A stretch of 64,000 nucleotides of DNA from Vibrio azureus (GTDB lineage Bacteria; Pseudomonadota; Gammaproteobacteria; Enterobacterales; Vibrionaceae): the NCBI RefSeq assembly GCF_002849855.1, contig NZ_CP018616.1:1612001-1676000 (forward strand), written 5' to 3'. The translations under genes and the position numbers were made by a program. Below, piece after piece: positions 47,794-55,412 of the stretch (the first letter of the stretch is position 1; every line of letters begins with the position of its first letter). A model generated the notes under the pieces. That model was not told the DNA's origin. It worked only from the letters and a program-made list of their open reading frames with translations, and made no database searches.

Positions 47794-48720
47794 ATGAAGT
47801 ACAGACTATTCGTAACAATGCTCTTTGTTTTCAATCTCTTTCCTGTTTATTCCGCATCAACAACAGATTACACTGCTGCAAAATATCCAATCGTCTTAGT
47901 TCATGGTTTATTTGGCTTCGATACTCTGGCTGGCGTCGACTATTTTTACGGTATCCCCGAATCACTGACTAAAGATGGCGCAACGGTTTATGTTGCTCAA
48001 GTGTCAGCAGCCAACAGTACAGAAATCAGAGGGGAACAGTTACTCGCCCAAGTGGAGCAGCTACTCGCAGCAACTGGAGCTCAAAAAGTGAACTTAATAG
48101 GGCACAGTCATGGTGGTCCAACCGCTCGTTATGTAGCAGGTGTTCGGCCAGATTTGGTCGCTTCTGTCACCAGCGTCGGTGGTGTTCATAAAGGTTCTTC
48201 GGTCGCCGATATACTTCGTCGCTCTGTACCGGAGGGGTCATATAAGGAAATAATCGCAACCAAGCTTGCAAAAGGGCTAACGGCGTTGATTGGGTTATTA
48301 TCTGGCGGCTCCCATCTGGAGCAAGATCCTCTTGCCTCTCTTGCGGCTCTGACGACTGAAGGCTCGCTTGCATTTAATCAATGGTTTCCTGAAGGCGTCC
48401 CCTCTTCATATTGTGGAGAAGGCGATGAACTCGCTGAAAACGGTGTTTATTATTTTTCCTGGACTGGTTCTGCTACTTTTACTCATGCTTTAGACCCGAC
48501 CGATAGTGCATTTATGTTGTTAAGCCTGGCGTTCGATTTACCTAATGATGGTTTAGTCGATGTTTGTAGCGCACATTTAGGTAACGTGATTCGTGATGAT
48601 TACCGCCTAAATCATTTAGATGAAATTAATGGCTGGTTAGGTTTACATCATTTATTTGAAACCGACCCCGTGACACTTTACCGTCAACATGCCAATCGTT
48701 TGAAACTTTACGGACTGTAG
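47794..48720 (+). CDS. lipA: Secreted triacylglycerol lipase
   Basis: An extracellular lipase of the Pseudomonas/Burkholderia-like family I. It has 308 residues from the third of three tandem ATGs (AAGGA upstream). A signal peptide ends near PVYSAS. The oxyanion segment is VLVHGLFGFD, the nucleophile Ser105 lies in GHSHGG, and the acid and His are probably in NDGLVDVCSAH and RLNHLDEINGWLGLHH. A foldase gene follows 9 bp later, as required by this lipase class. Confidence 0.93.
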   Translation: MKYRLFVTMLFVFNLFPVYSASTTDYTAAKYPIVLVHGLFGFDTLAGVDYFYGIPESLTKDGATVYVAQVSAANSTEIRGEQLLAQVEQLLAATGAQKVNLIGHSHGGPTARYVAGVRPDLVASVTSVGGVHKGSSVADILRRSVPEGSYKEIIATKLAKGLTALIGLLSGGSHLEQDPLASLAALTTEGSLAFNQWFPEGVPSSYCGEGDELAENGVYYFSWTGSATFTHALDPTDSAFMLLSLAFDLPNDGLVDVCSAHLGNVIRDDYRLNHLDEINGWLGLHHLFETDPVTLYRQHANRLKLYGL

Positions 48721-48729
48721 GTCGATAGT

Positions 48730-49599
48730 ATGGAAAAATGTCATCTTTTTGGGTGGGGATGTCTTACTCTAGCTGCAAGCGTTGCCTTGCTCTCTATATT
48801 GAGCAATCAAGAACCTGACCATCGTTCTGCATCATTGCAAAGCCCTTCACAGCTCGATACTGAGCTTGATGTGTCTTCGGTTAAGGACTTTTTTGAATAT
48901 CAATTAAGTACTCAAGGTGAACAAACTCTCAACAAAATCATACACAATTTTGATTCTGATTCGTCCGTAGCTGTGTTTGAAGGGAGCGTAGAACAGGATT
49001 TATTTCATCGTTATATTGAGTATAAACAAGCCCTTTTAGACTTAAATCCATTACCATCTTCTCAGCTATCTCTCCAACATTTAATTGAAATTGAGGGTGT
49101 GATAACCACACTTCAAGATAAGTTTTTCACACATTCAGAAAAGGATCGGTTATTCGGGCAACAAAATCTCCTGAGACGGTTCACGATTCAAAAGCAAGAG
49201 ATCATAGCCACAACTCACGATCCTTTGTTACAGCAACAATTGCTTGATGATCTACTTAGTCAGCAACCCAACTATATACAGCAGGTGAATAAGAACAAGC
49301 AATTAATCATGCAGTTAGCCAGTACTTCTCAATTAAACCTACAAGACAAATATATACAGCATGTGAGTTTAGTCGGTGAAAAAGGGGCAAAAAGGCTGCA
49401 AGACCTTGAAAACCAACAACGAGATTTTCAGGCTGCACTTAATGGTTATTTACAGCAACGAGATGATATCCTCGAATATGATGGATTAAGTACAGAACAA
49501 AAAAATACAGAAATTGCCCTCCTCCGAACACAAAGTTTTGCAGAGCAACAACAACGTCGCGTTCAAGCCTTAGAGCGAATATATGATAACCAGCGATAA
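48730..49599 (+). CDS. lipB: Lipase-specific foldase (LifO/LipB)
   Basis: A membrane-anchored steric chaperone that folds the lipase in the periplasm. It has 289 residues: one N-terminal membrane helix (GCLTLAASVALLSILSN) then a long helical body rich in Gln and Leu. The RRF...E segment LLRRFTIQKQEI (near 155) resembles the RxxFDxF-type helix region of foldases. It is short of the 320-350 residues of Pseudomonas foldases but close to V. cholerae LipB. Confidence 0.87.
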   Translation: MEKCHLFGWGCLTLAASVALLSILSNQEPDHRSASLQSPSQLDTELDVSSVKDFFEYQLSTQGEQTLNKIIHNFDSDSSVAVFEGSVEQDLFHRYIEYKQALLDLNPLPSSQLSLQHLIEIEGVITTLQDKFFTHSEKDRLFGQQNLLRRFTIQKQEIIATTHDPLLQQQLLDDLLSQQPNYIQQVNKNKQLIMQLASTSQLNLQDKYIQHVSLVGEKGAKRLQDLENQQRDFQAALNGYLQQRDDILEYDGLSTEQKNTEIALLRTQSFAEQQQRRVQALERIYDNQR

Positions 49600-49614
49600 A
49601 TCGTTTTATATGTT

Positions 49615-49650
49615 AAAAAGGTTCAAGTACATAAGCACTTGAACCTTTTT
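49615..49650 (+). terminator. Terminator of the lipase operon
   Basis: A near-perfect stem AAAAAGGTTCAAGT / ACTTGAACCTTTTT with a short loop, ending in a T-run. It starts 16 bp after the foldase stop and may also serve the fimbrial subunit gene from the other side. Confidence 0.85.
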
Positions 49651-49684
49651 ATTGAATACTATTGTCTAACGCTATTTGATGAGC

Positions 49685-50233
49685 TTAGTTGTAAGCCAAA
49701 GTAAATGTTGATGTCGCGTCAAAGTCCCCTTCTGTAACCGTTGCACCATCTTGCTTTGACATGGCAACTTCAGCCGAGAAGTGCAAGATATTTTGCTCGT
49801 TGCTGCCCTCTACAAGGTCAACGGCTTCAAGTGCTTGATCAAAGTTAACAGGGTTTTCATCGTGGTCATACAATTTGATCACCGTATTGCCTGAGTCACC
49901 GCGCGTCTTAAGTTCATTCGCAAATCCCATGGGTGTATCACCAGAGAAAGTGATCGATACGGTTTTGTTGTCATTAGGCCCAAAAGTACAGTTAACCAAA
50001 CGAATTTCGAAGTCTTGACGCTCAGAAGCACCACCCTGTAATAAATTAGCTTTACTTACCTGACCAAGTTGAACTACTTGATTGAGAGACTCCGGAACAA
50101 TACCACATGGTGTTGCAGTCACGGCGCCTTCAAAGTGAATTTTACCCGGTTCTGCTTCAGCGTGAGTCATTGGGCTAGCCAGTACAGAAGTTACAGAAAT
50201 AATAGTAAGGATTTTATTTAGTGTAATTTTCAT
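49685..50233 (-). CDS. Orphan type 1-like fimbrial subunit
   Basis: A 182-residue pilin. The signal peptide ends at SPMTHAEAEPG. It has KIHFEGAVTATPCGIVPESL (first Cys), EIRLVNCTFGPND (second Cys) and a terminal strand ATSTFTLAYN. No usher or chaperone gene is adjacent. It differs from the major subunit at 36393, so it is not a recent duplicate. A Fur-like box lies 39-55 bp upstream. It may be assembled by the other operon's usher or by one outside the window. Confidence 0.85.
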   Translation of the reverse strand: MKITLNKILTIISVTSVLASPMTHAEAEPGKIHFEGAVTATPCGIVPESLNQVVQLGQVSKANLLQGGASERQDFEIRLVNCTFGPNDNKTVSITFSGDTPMGFANELKTRGDSGNTVIKLYDHDENPVNFDQALEAVDLVEGSNEQNILHFSAEVAMSKQDGATVTEGDFDATSTFTLAYN

Positions 50234-50271
50234 GTGCGTCTCAACTCTCTATATTAAAGTGTAATGCTTAT

Positions 50272-50288
50272 CTGATAATGGTTATCAG
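50272..50288 (-). promoter_or_regulatory. Fur-like box upstream of the orphan pilin
   Basis: The 17-bp palindrome CTGATAATGGTTATCAG contains TGATAATGGTTATCA, one mismatch from the 7-1-7 Fur consensus TGATAATNATTATCA. It lies 39 bp upstream of the start codon, where it would overlap the promoter. Confidence 0.65.
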
Positions 50289-50635
50289 CGGTAGCGATGT
50301 GGTGTATTCTTCACCCAGGCTGATTAATTGTCAAACAACCATAAATTTAGTGAATGTATGAGCCACAAAGCTTTATTTCCCAACTCGGACACTAAATAAC
50401 ACAACCCTGACAAATTACTTTAAATTAAGTCGCTGAGATCATGCCTTGCTTAATCAAAACAAACAACAAGCTATTGATAGTATGTGTTTTTATCATTTCA
50501 ATAGCGATAATCACAAAACACCTAAGGGTCAATGTAAAGTTAAGACTGTTGCACGAATGCTGACACAACAATGACAAAATAATTGGTTGTTTTTTAATCG
50601 CAAGTTCTATTTCTACCAGTGTGCAGTTTAGAAAT

Positions 50636-50822
50636 GGGCTTGTTGCAAAAACCTCGAATAAAGGCAGTTTGATTTTTGGTTACGTTGTGATGAGCCGAAG
50701 CTGAGGGTGCAAGAGAGAGCCGCCTTCCGCAGTGAACTTTTCAATCTCTTTGGAATTTACGCATGAAAAGAGGTGCTCAGTTAGGCACCTCAGACACATC
50801 TTCAGTTTTGCCAGTAAGTGCC
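50636..50822. mobile_element. ~190-bp element copy 1 with imperfect terminal repeats
   Basis: Begins GGGCTTGTTGCAAAA and ends TTTTGCCAGTAAGTGCC, a degenerate inverted copy of the start. The right 130 bp are about 90% identical to copy 2 at 52133-52345. Each copy encodes a short peptide ending in a stop (DEPKLRVQERAAFR..., 50689-50766) and then a hairpin. It may be an internally deleted insertion sequence. Confidence 0.6.
50770..50791 (-). terminator. Terminator inside element copy 1
   Basis: GAGGTGC / GCACCTC stem followed on the minus strand by TTTT. It lies 47 bp beyond the stop codon of the 78-residue membrane protein. Confidence 0.7.
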
Positions 50823-50837
50823 TCATGAGGACTTTAA

Positions 50838-51074
50838 CTAATTTTTATTATTGAATTTAACCAATATCAATATAATAAGGGTTAATGAAAGATAATAACC
50901 ACCGAATGCGATAAAAAATAGATTATCTGTTATCCGATCAATATCCTGGCCAATAGTGGAGCAATCTTCTGGTAATTTATATTTAATTAATAACATTAAA
51001 TCCGTGAACGGAAGAAAAAGGACAATGCTATATAGAAAAATTAAAAATAATATAAATATCCATTTAACCATCAT
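50838..51074 (-). CDS. Small two-helix membrane protein, candidate immunity protein
   Basis: A 78-residue protein with two strong membrane helices (WIFILFLIFLYSIVLFLPF and FFIAFGGYYLSLTLIILILV) joined by a short polar loop with one Cys. I recognise no family. It starts 10 bp after the putative toxin gene, so the two are co-transcribed. A small membrane protein next to a secreted toxin is a common form of immunity protein; that role is inferred from position only. Confidence 0.65.
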   Translation of the reverse strand: MMVKWIFILFLIFLYSIVLFLPFTDLMLLIKYKLPEDCSTIGQDIDRITDNLFFIAFGGYYLSLTLIILILVKFNNKN

Positions 51075-51083
51075 TTTACCTAC

Positions 51084-52129
51084 TTAATCGCTACTAGAAG
51101 AGCCAAAAAAACTAGCTTGATTTGTGATAATACCAAATACTATGTCCTTTTTGCTTGGTTTCTTTATCTTTAAGTTATTTGGATTGTCTAAAAACATTTT
51201 CATCTCTTTTGTTACATCAATAACAAGCATATCAAAGTTTAATGAAGCATTTTTTAGATAATCGCTTAGTGAAACTGGGATCGTAAAACTTTGATCAAGC
51301 TCAACTCCAAGTATCGAATCTTCAAAGATTTTAGTACCAGATTTATCTAAGGCGTCTACTATTGTGGTTGTACAGTTGTTTTCAAATAAGCTATATTCAT
51401 TAATAACTCTTCCACTTTTTAAGGTTAGTTCTCCTTCTGTAGAATCGGGGTAGTCATCACTGTCTTCCCAAATATCATTTAAGTAATTAAAAACATCAGA
51501 TTTATTTACATCCGTTATTTTAAATACTCGAGCTCCTTTTGCAAAAATTTGCTCTCTTAAATATGGTTTACAGTCCTCATTTGAGGCTTTAATCAAAACA
51601 CCATCCCCCATAGTCCCCAAAGTATTAGGGTAAATATCATCGTAGCGCCCATAAGAAAACATTGTTATATCAGAATCATGCACTGTTAATAAAGCATGTC
51701 CAGTGCCTATTGTTTCAATCCAAACAAAAACTCCATCTTCTACTATATCTTGTCGATTGTGAACTTTTGCAACTGCATCATCACCAACTTTTTTGACCTT
51801 AGTTGGCTCAGTATCTGTCGCTCCATTAGAGGTAGGCCTATAAGAATTATTTATACGTTCAATAAGGCTTTTGGCGCTTTGGTTACCTGAATCTTGAATT
51901 TGAAGAATGCTTTCCTCAAACTGTTTAGACTTTTCTATCGTGGTCTTTGAATATTCGTTTTGTGCTTCATATACTGAGGAAAACGTGCTTTCTATAGGCA
52001 GAATGTCTGTTACATCGGCCTGATACAAAATTCGACTTAAGACTCTCCCCCGTGTATCCAACCTAGCGCCAAATCAAACCCTTCAGGCGTGATATTCACA
52101 TACCAGTCCAACTCTTCTTTCGTACGCAT
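51084..52129 (-). pseudogene. Putative secreted cysteine-hydrolase toxin with a frameshift
   Basis: The long frame (325 codons from 52061, a TTG) has candidate catalytic residues His about 121 in GTGHALLTVHD and Cys about 230 in FENNCTTTIVDAL. A His early and an Asn-Asn-Cys later is the layout of permuted papain/NlpC-P60 hydrolases. Upstream, an ATG at 52129 opens a second frame (MRTKEELDWYVNITPEGF) that stops at residue 30. Adding one G to the G5 run (C5 on plus, 52047-52051) joins the two into one 355-residue product. Either a frameshift mutation or a sequencing error; the 325-residue part may also be made alone. Confidence 0.55.
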
Positions 52130-52132
52130 AAT

Positions 52133-52345
52133 GAGCTTGTTGCAAAACCCTCACAACCCGCCAGACTTTAACTATGATTGATCACTGAACTATGTATTTT
52201 TGTCAAATCTTGATGAGCCGAAACTGAGGGTGCAGGAGAGATCCGCCTTCCTCAATGAACTCTTCAATATCTTCGGACTTTACGCATGAAAAGAGGTGCT
52301 CAGTTAGGCACCTCAGACACATCTTCAATTTTTGCAGCAAGTCCC
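52133..52345. mobile_element. ~210-bp element copy 2 with imperfect terminal repeats
   Basis: Begins GAGCTTGTTGCAAAA and ends TTTTTGCAGCAAGTCCC; the two ends are inverted copies with one indel and one or two mismatches. It shares the 52212-52289 peptide (DEPKLRVQERSAFL...) and the hairpin at 52293-52314 with copy 1. It lies between the toxin start and the end of the Tai4-like gene, in the same orientation as copy 1. Confidence 0.6.
52293..52314 (-). terminator. Terminator inside element copy 2
   Basis: Same GAGGTGC / GCACCTC stem as copy 1 with TTTT following on the minus strand, 54 bp after the stop codon of the 156-residue protein. Confidence 0.7.
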
Positions 52346-52367
52346 CCTACACAAGCCTAACAAATTT

Positions 52368-52838
52368 TTAAAAGGAGTTTTTTTCATTGGGTAATATTAA
52401 ATCATCTTGACCATGAATTATCTCATTAAATATTTTCGAACGATATGCTTTAAAACAGGTGAATGATTCAGATATGTTACCATTTTTCATATAACCTTTG
52501 TGTTTACTCGCTTCTAAAAGCATAGATTCGACTGCATTACGGTATGGGTCTCTTATGTCTTCCAATGTATCATTATCTTGTTCTATAAAGTACTTCCCTT
52601 TTCCCATGTAAGATAATGATCTTCTAAGATTTCCAAGGTCATTTGCCATTTTACCACTAGGTTCTATTTTTATTAAGCAAGATATAAGTGCATATTCTCT
52701 TAAATCTTCCCTAGCATTTTTTATGTAGCCTGATTCAAGACTTTCATTGTAATTTTTGTTATTTTTTTCATATAAAATAAATAATGACATTACTATAATT
52801 ATAAAAGTTAAAAAAACATTTAGTCTTTTAGTTCCCAT
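52368..52838 (-). CDS. Candidate Tai4-like immunity protein
   Basis: A 156-residue protein with an N-terminal membrane helix or signal anchor (NVFLTFIIIVMSLFILYE). The remainder is helical, with one Cys in REYALISCLIKIE and one in SFTCFKAYRSKIFNEII. That C-terminal segment and the early cysteine resemble the Tai4 family of T6SS amidase immunity proteins (pattern KC-x3-Y-x-S-K). The resemblance is modest. No matching amidase gene lies beside it, so it would be an orphan. Confidence 0.45.
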   Translation of the reverse strand: MGTKRLNVFLTFIIIVMSLFILYEKNNKNYNESLESGYIKNAREDLREYALISCLIKIEPSGKMANDLGNLRRSLSYMGKGKYFIEQDNDTLEDIRDPYRNAVESMLLEASKHKGYMKNGNISESFTCFKAYRSKIFNEIIHGQDDLILPNEKNSF

Positions 52839-52934
52839 AGCATAACTCTTTTTGTTTTTAGATTTATATTATATTTCAGATAATAATTAATATCATGGTA
52901 ATGAGAGTCAAAATTAAAAGAAATTCTGCACAAG

Positions 52935-53159
52935 AACGGATTATGAAGATAGACGCCGCCGCCAAAAGCAAGGCATCGGAAGGCCATGAGCGAAGGGAAA
53001 TATAAAGGAAGAAAACCCGAGCTGGGACTGCATGAAAAGATTTACAAGCTCAGAGTCAATAACCACATGAGCATTAATGAAACGGCCAAGATGATTGGTG
53101 TCTCTGCCAGAAAGGTTGTACGTGTCGTTAAGAAGATGAAAGCTGAGCGTGATGGTTAG
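52935..53159 (+). pseudogene. Serine resolvase C-terminal remnant
   Basis: The last 57 codons form an open frame from the ATG at 52986 (MSEGKYKGRKPELGLHEKIY; MSINETAKMIGVSARKVVRV), which is the linker and helix-turn-helix of Tn3-type resolvases/invertases. The 50 bp upstream read DYEDRRRRQKQGI in another frame, the expected preceding sequence, one base out of frame. The catalytic domain is missing. It is a broken relic of a transposon or invertase. Confidence 0.7.
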
Positions 53160-53238
53160 TCACTCCAACTTTGTATAAATAGTTTTTGGACAATTATCAG
53201 TTTCGGGAAATCGAACATTAGTAATTCATGAATAACTT

Positions 53239-53440
53239 CAGGTATGGGAACTAGTAAAGCTGACGTGCGGAACGCACGGGATGATGTGTCGAAACTTCTA
53301 CTTTCAATACCTGCGTCCTAATTGAAAAGAAATTCAATACCACCACTCTTCTAGAGCAGATTTGCACAATTTACTTATATAAAGCAGAGGCTAGGGTTTG
53401 TTCAAAACTTGAGGTTTAACGTTGGCTACGCAACGCTTAT
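53239..53440. repeat. ~200-bp direct repeat, left copy
   Basis: Shares with 54352-54548 the start CAGGTATGG, the AAAGCTGACGTGCGGAACGC segment, TTCTAGAGCAGAT, ACAATTTACTT and the end TTTAACGTTGGCTACGCAAC followed by GCTTA. The middle has diverged. Same orientation. Confidence 0.75.
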
Positions 53441-53694
53441 TCGTTAGAAGAAATGCTGGAGAGTAGTGTGAAGTTGTTTGAGGCTATAAAACCCCAAACA
53501 ATCGAGAGTTTTCACTAAAAATAAAAAGGTCTAGACAGTTAACAATGATCAAACTTAAAAAACCAAAGATCGTGCAAAGATTTCCTACCATAGCTACCCC
53601 CTCTCGAATGCCAGTTATTGAATCGAGTCCCCACTAATTTCCTGAACTTTTCAATCTCTCGATTGAATGGGGCGGGACAACACAGAGACTATCT

Positions 53695-54339
53695 TTATCG
53701 ACTTGCCTTGTCAATTGCGTTGCATAGTCCATTAGCGGTAACGATACGATATGGCAAAGTACCATTCAATTTTTTGAGACCTACTGCAAGCTTTTCCTCG
53801 CCGAGTCGCTCAAGTAGGCTAAATAGCGTTAATGAATTTAGCTTGCCGCCTTTTAGATGCAACACACGGCTATTCTGAATTTTTGGGTGAAATCTCAATT
53901 TATCAAGCAAGCCTATTGTGCTTGCTGATAGAACAGGTGACGGATGCTGCGAGTAGAAGCGATTAGTGTCACCAAAAATCATGTTTTTAGCCACATCCAC
54001 ATTTGTATTTATAAAAATACAGTTTTCAAACGTACAGCCTTTGAAGTTACTCTTTTTCAGCAACGCTGCTGAAAACACACAATACTTAAACTTAGCATTA
54101 GTGAAATTAGATTTTTTCAGATTTGAGCCAAGAAACTCAACCTGCGAAAACTCTGCGTTATTAAAACTACAACTGGTTAATATAGCCCCTTTAAAGTTCA
54201 CATTTACAAATGAAACATTCGAGAAGTTAGCTCGAAAGCACTGGGCTTTGGAGTAAAACTTATTTCTTATATTTTTGACTCGGCTCTTGTTGTAAAACAG
54301 AGATAAACGACTCAAACCTTTTTGATTCTTTGGAAGCAC
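53695..54339 (-). CDS. Pentapeptide-repeat protein
   Basis: A 214-residue protein. Residues 30-110 are pentapeptide repeats of A(D/N)LXX type: CFRANFSNVSFVNVNFKGAI, LTSCSFNNAEFSQVEFLGSN, NLKKSNFTNAKFKYCVFS, KKSNFKGCTFENCIF. They fold into a right-handed beta-helix. The C-terminal 90 residues are not repeats and lack a motif I know. The start is a GTG at 54339 with AGGAG 6 bases upstream. It is bracketed by a pair of ~200-bp direct repeats and has lower GC than the core genes, which fits transfer. Confidence 0.8.
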   Translation of the reverse strand: MLPKNQKGLSRLSLFYNKSRVKNIRNKFYSKAQCFRANFSNVSFVNVNFKGAILTSCSFNNAEFSQVEFLGSNLKKSNFTNAKFKYCVFSAALLKKSNFKGCTFENCIFINTNVDVAKNMIFGDTNRFYSQHPSPVLSASTIGLLDKLRFHPKIQNSRVLHLKGGKLNSLTLFSLLERLGEEKLAVGLKKLNGTLPYRIVTANGLCNAIDKASR

Positions 54340-54351
54340 ACTACTCTCCTA

Positions 54352-54548
54352 CAGGTATGGCAAATAGCAAAACTGACATGCGGGACGCACCGGATTACGA
54401 GTTGAAGCCTCTGCCTTTCGAAGACCGCTCTTGCCTTGAGAAAAACATCAAGGACGCCACCTTTCTAGAGCAGATCGTACAATTTACTTTTATAGAGGCT
54501 CAAGTTTGTCCAACACTTGGGATTTAACGTTGGCTACGCAACGCTTAA
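54352..54548. repeat. ~200-bp direct repeat, right copy
   Basis: See the left copy at 53239. This copy has a short open frame MANSKTDMRDAPDYELKP... to a stop at 54527 that is broken in the left copy. The pentapeptide gene begins 13 bp from its edge. Confidence 0.75.
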
Positions 54549-54570
54549 TCCTTATCTGTTATGGTTTGTT

Positions 54571-54918
54571 CTATATGGCTGGCGCCATTAGCTTACAGCT
54601 TCCAGTGATCTTTACGCCCATGACTCCCTCTGCTGCATAATCTAGGGTATGCCTATTTATCGAAAAACCATGAGATACGTACTGTGTTGGTGTTTCTGTA
54701 TACGGATATCTTAGATTTTTTGTTTGCTCTTCGGTCATACCTGTAATGACTTGCTGTATGTACTTTTCCTTTTTATTGATGATGAAGTCACTCTTCATTG
54801 TACTTACAACTTTGTTGAGGTCAGTATCTGTCGCAACACCATCACAAGTTAAGTAAATAACCTGAGATGCAGCACAAGTGCTGCTCATAAACAACAGTAG
54901 CAATGACCACTTACTCAT
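54571..54918 (-). CDS. Small exported hypothetical protein
   Basis: A 115-residue protein from the ATG at 54918, preceded by GAGGAGAG; the open frame extends 20 codons further. A signal peptide (MSKWSLLLLFMSSTCAAS) leads to a mature part with two cysteines (YLTCDGVATD and TGSCKLMAPAI), likely a disulfide. No family is recognised. Its 5' side adjoins the left copy of the 260-bp direct repeat. Confidence 0.6.
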   Translation of the reverse strand: MSKWSLLLLFMSSTCAASQVIYLTCDGVATDTDLNKVVSTMKSDFIINKKEKYIQQVITGMTEEQTKNLRYPYTETPTQYVSHGFSINRHTLDYAAEGVMGVKITGSCKLMAPAI

Positions 54919-54958
54919 TTTTCTCTCCTCGAAAAGAACATAACTATCATTAAGCGTA

Positions 54959-55223
54959 TTTTCTGTAACTATATGCAACCAATCATAACGCTAATTATAC
55001 TCACGCTCAATCTAATGCCCGTATTGCCTGGCGTCTAGGATGTGAACTTCAGAAATTGCCGAAAGTTCCTGTATAAATCCGGCGTCTTCTGGACAATACG
55101 ATTTTCAACCTACATAGGCCCAAAATAAGCTCGGTCTGATCCTCTTTCATCGGATTAGATTTGATAGGGAAAACGCACGCCCCGTAAAATGTGTAGAGCA
55201 TTTATCCTAACAAGTTTGGGGCA
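54959..55223. repeat. ~260-bp direct repeat, left copy
   Basis: About 80% identical to 58713-58968, same orientation. Shared landmarks: ATATGCAACCAAT, AACGCTAATTATACTCACG, GCCCGTATTGCCT, AGAAATTGCCGAAAGTT, TCTTTCATCGGATTAGATTT, GATAGGGAAAA and a TTGGGGCA end. I cannot assign it to a named element. The two copies bracket 3.5 kb with the attC sites. Confidence 0.8.
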
Positions 55224-55412
55224 TTTTTCGTGTTTCATGCCCCTTCGGCACACTTTTGGACAAAAGGCAGTTAGATTTTGCTCTCTAAACTGTCTAATTC
55301 GAATAAGGTGGATTTGGGCAAAACGAAGTAGACGATTCTGTTGTTCGAGAGCGTTGACTGCTGCTGCCAAAAGTTGACTATTGCCTATTGACCGGAGAAG
55401 GGCTCAGATGTG
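55224..55412. other. Unassigned spacer next to the left 260-bp repeat
   Basis: 189 bp with open frames on both strands of 60-70 codons, neither with a ribosome site or a recognisable product. TTTCATGCCCCTTCGGCACA and the following sequence are not shared with the right copy. Probably non-coding. Confidence 0.4.

Noticed and set aside
54330..54527. 65-codon frame in the right 200-bp repeat (MANSKTDMRD...)
   Set aside because: The corresponding frame is broken in the other copy and there is no known relative; treated as part of the repeat rather than a gene.
55155..55377. Facing 62- and 71-codon frames next to the left 260-bp repeat
   Set aside because: Both overlap each other, neither has a start signal and the sequence is not shared with the right repeat copy.
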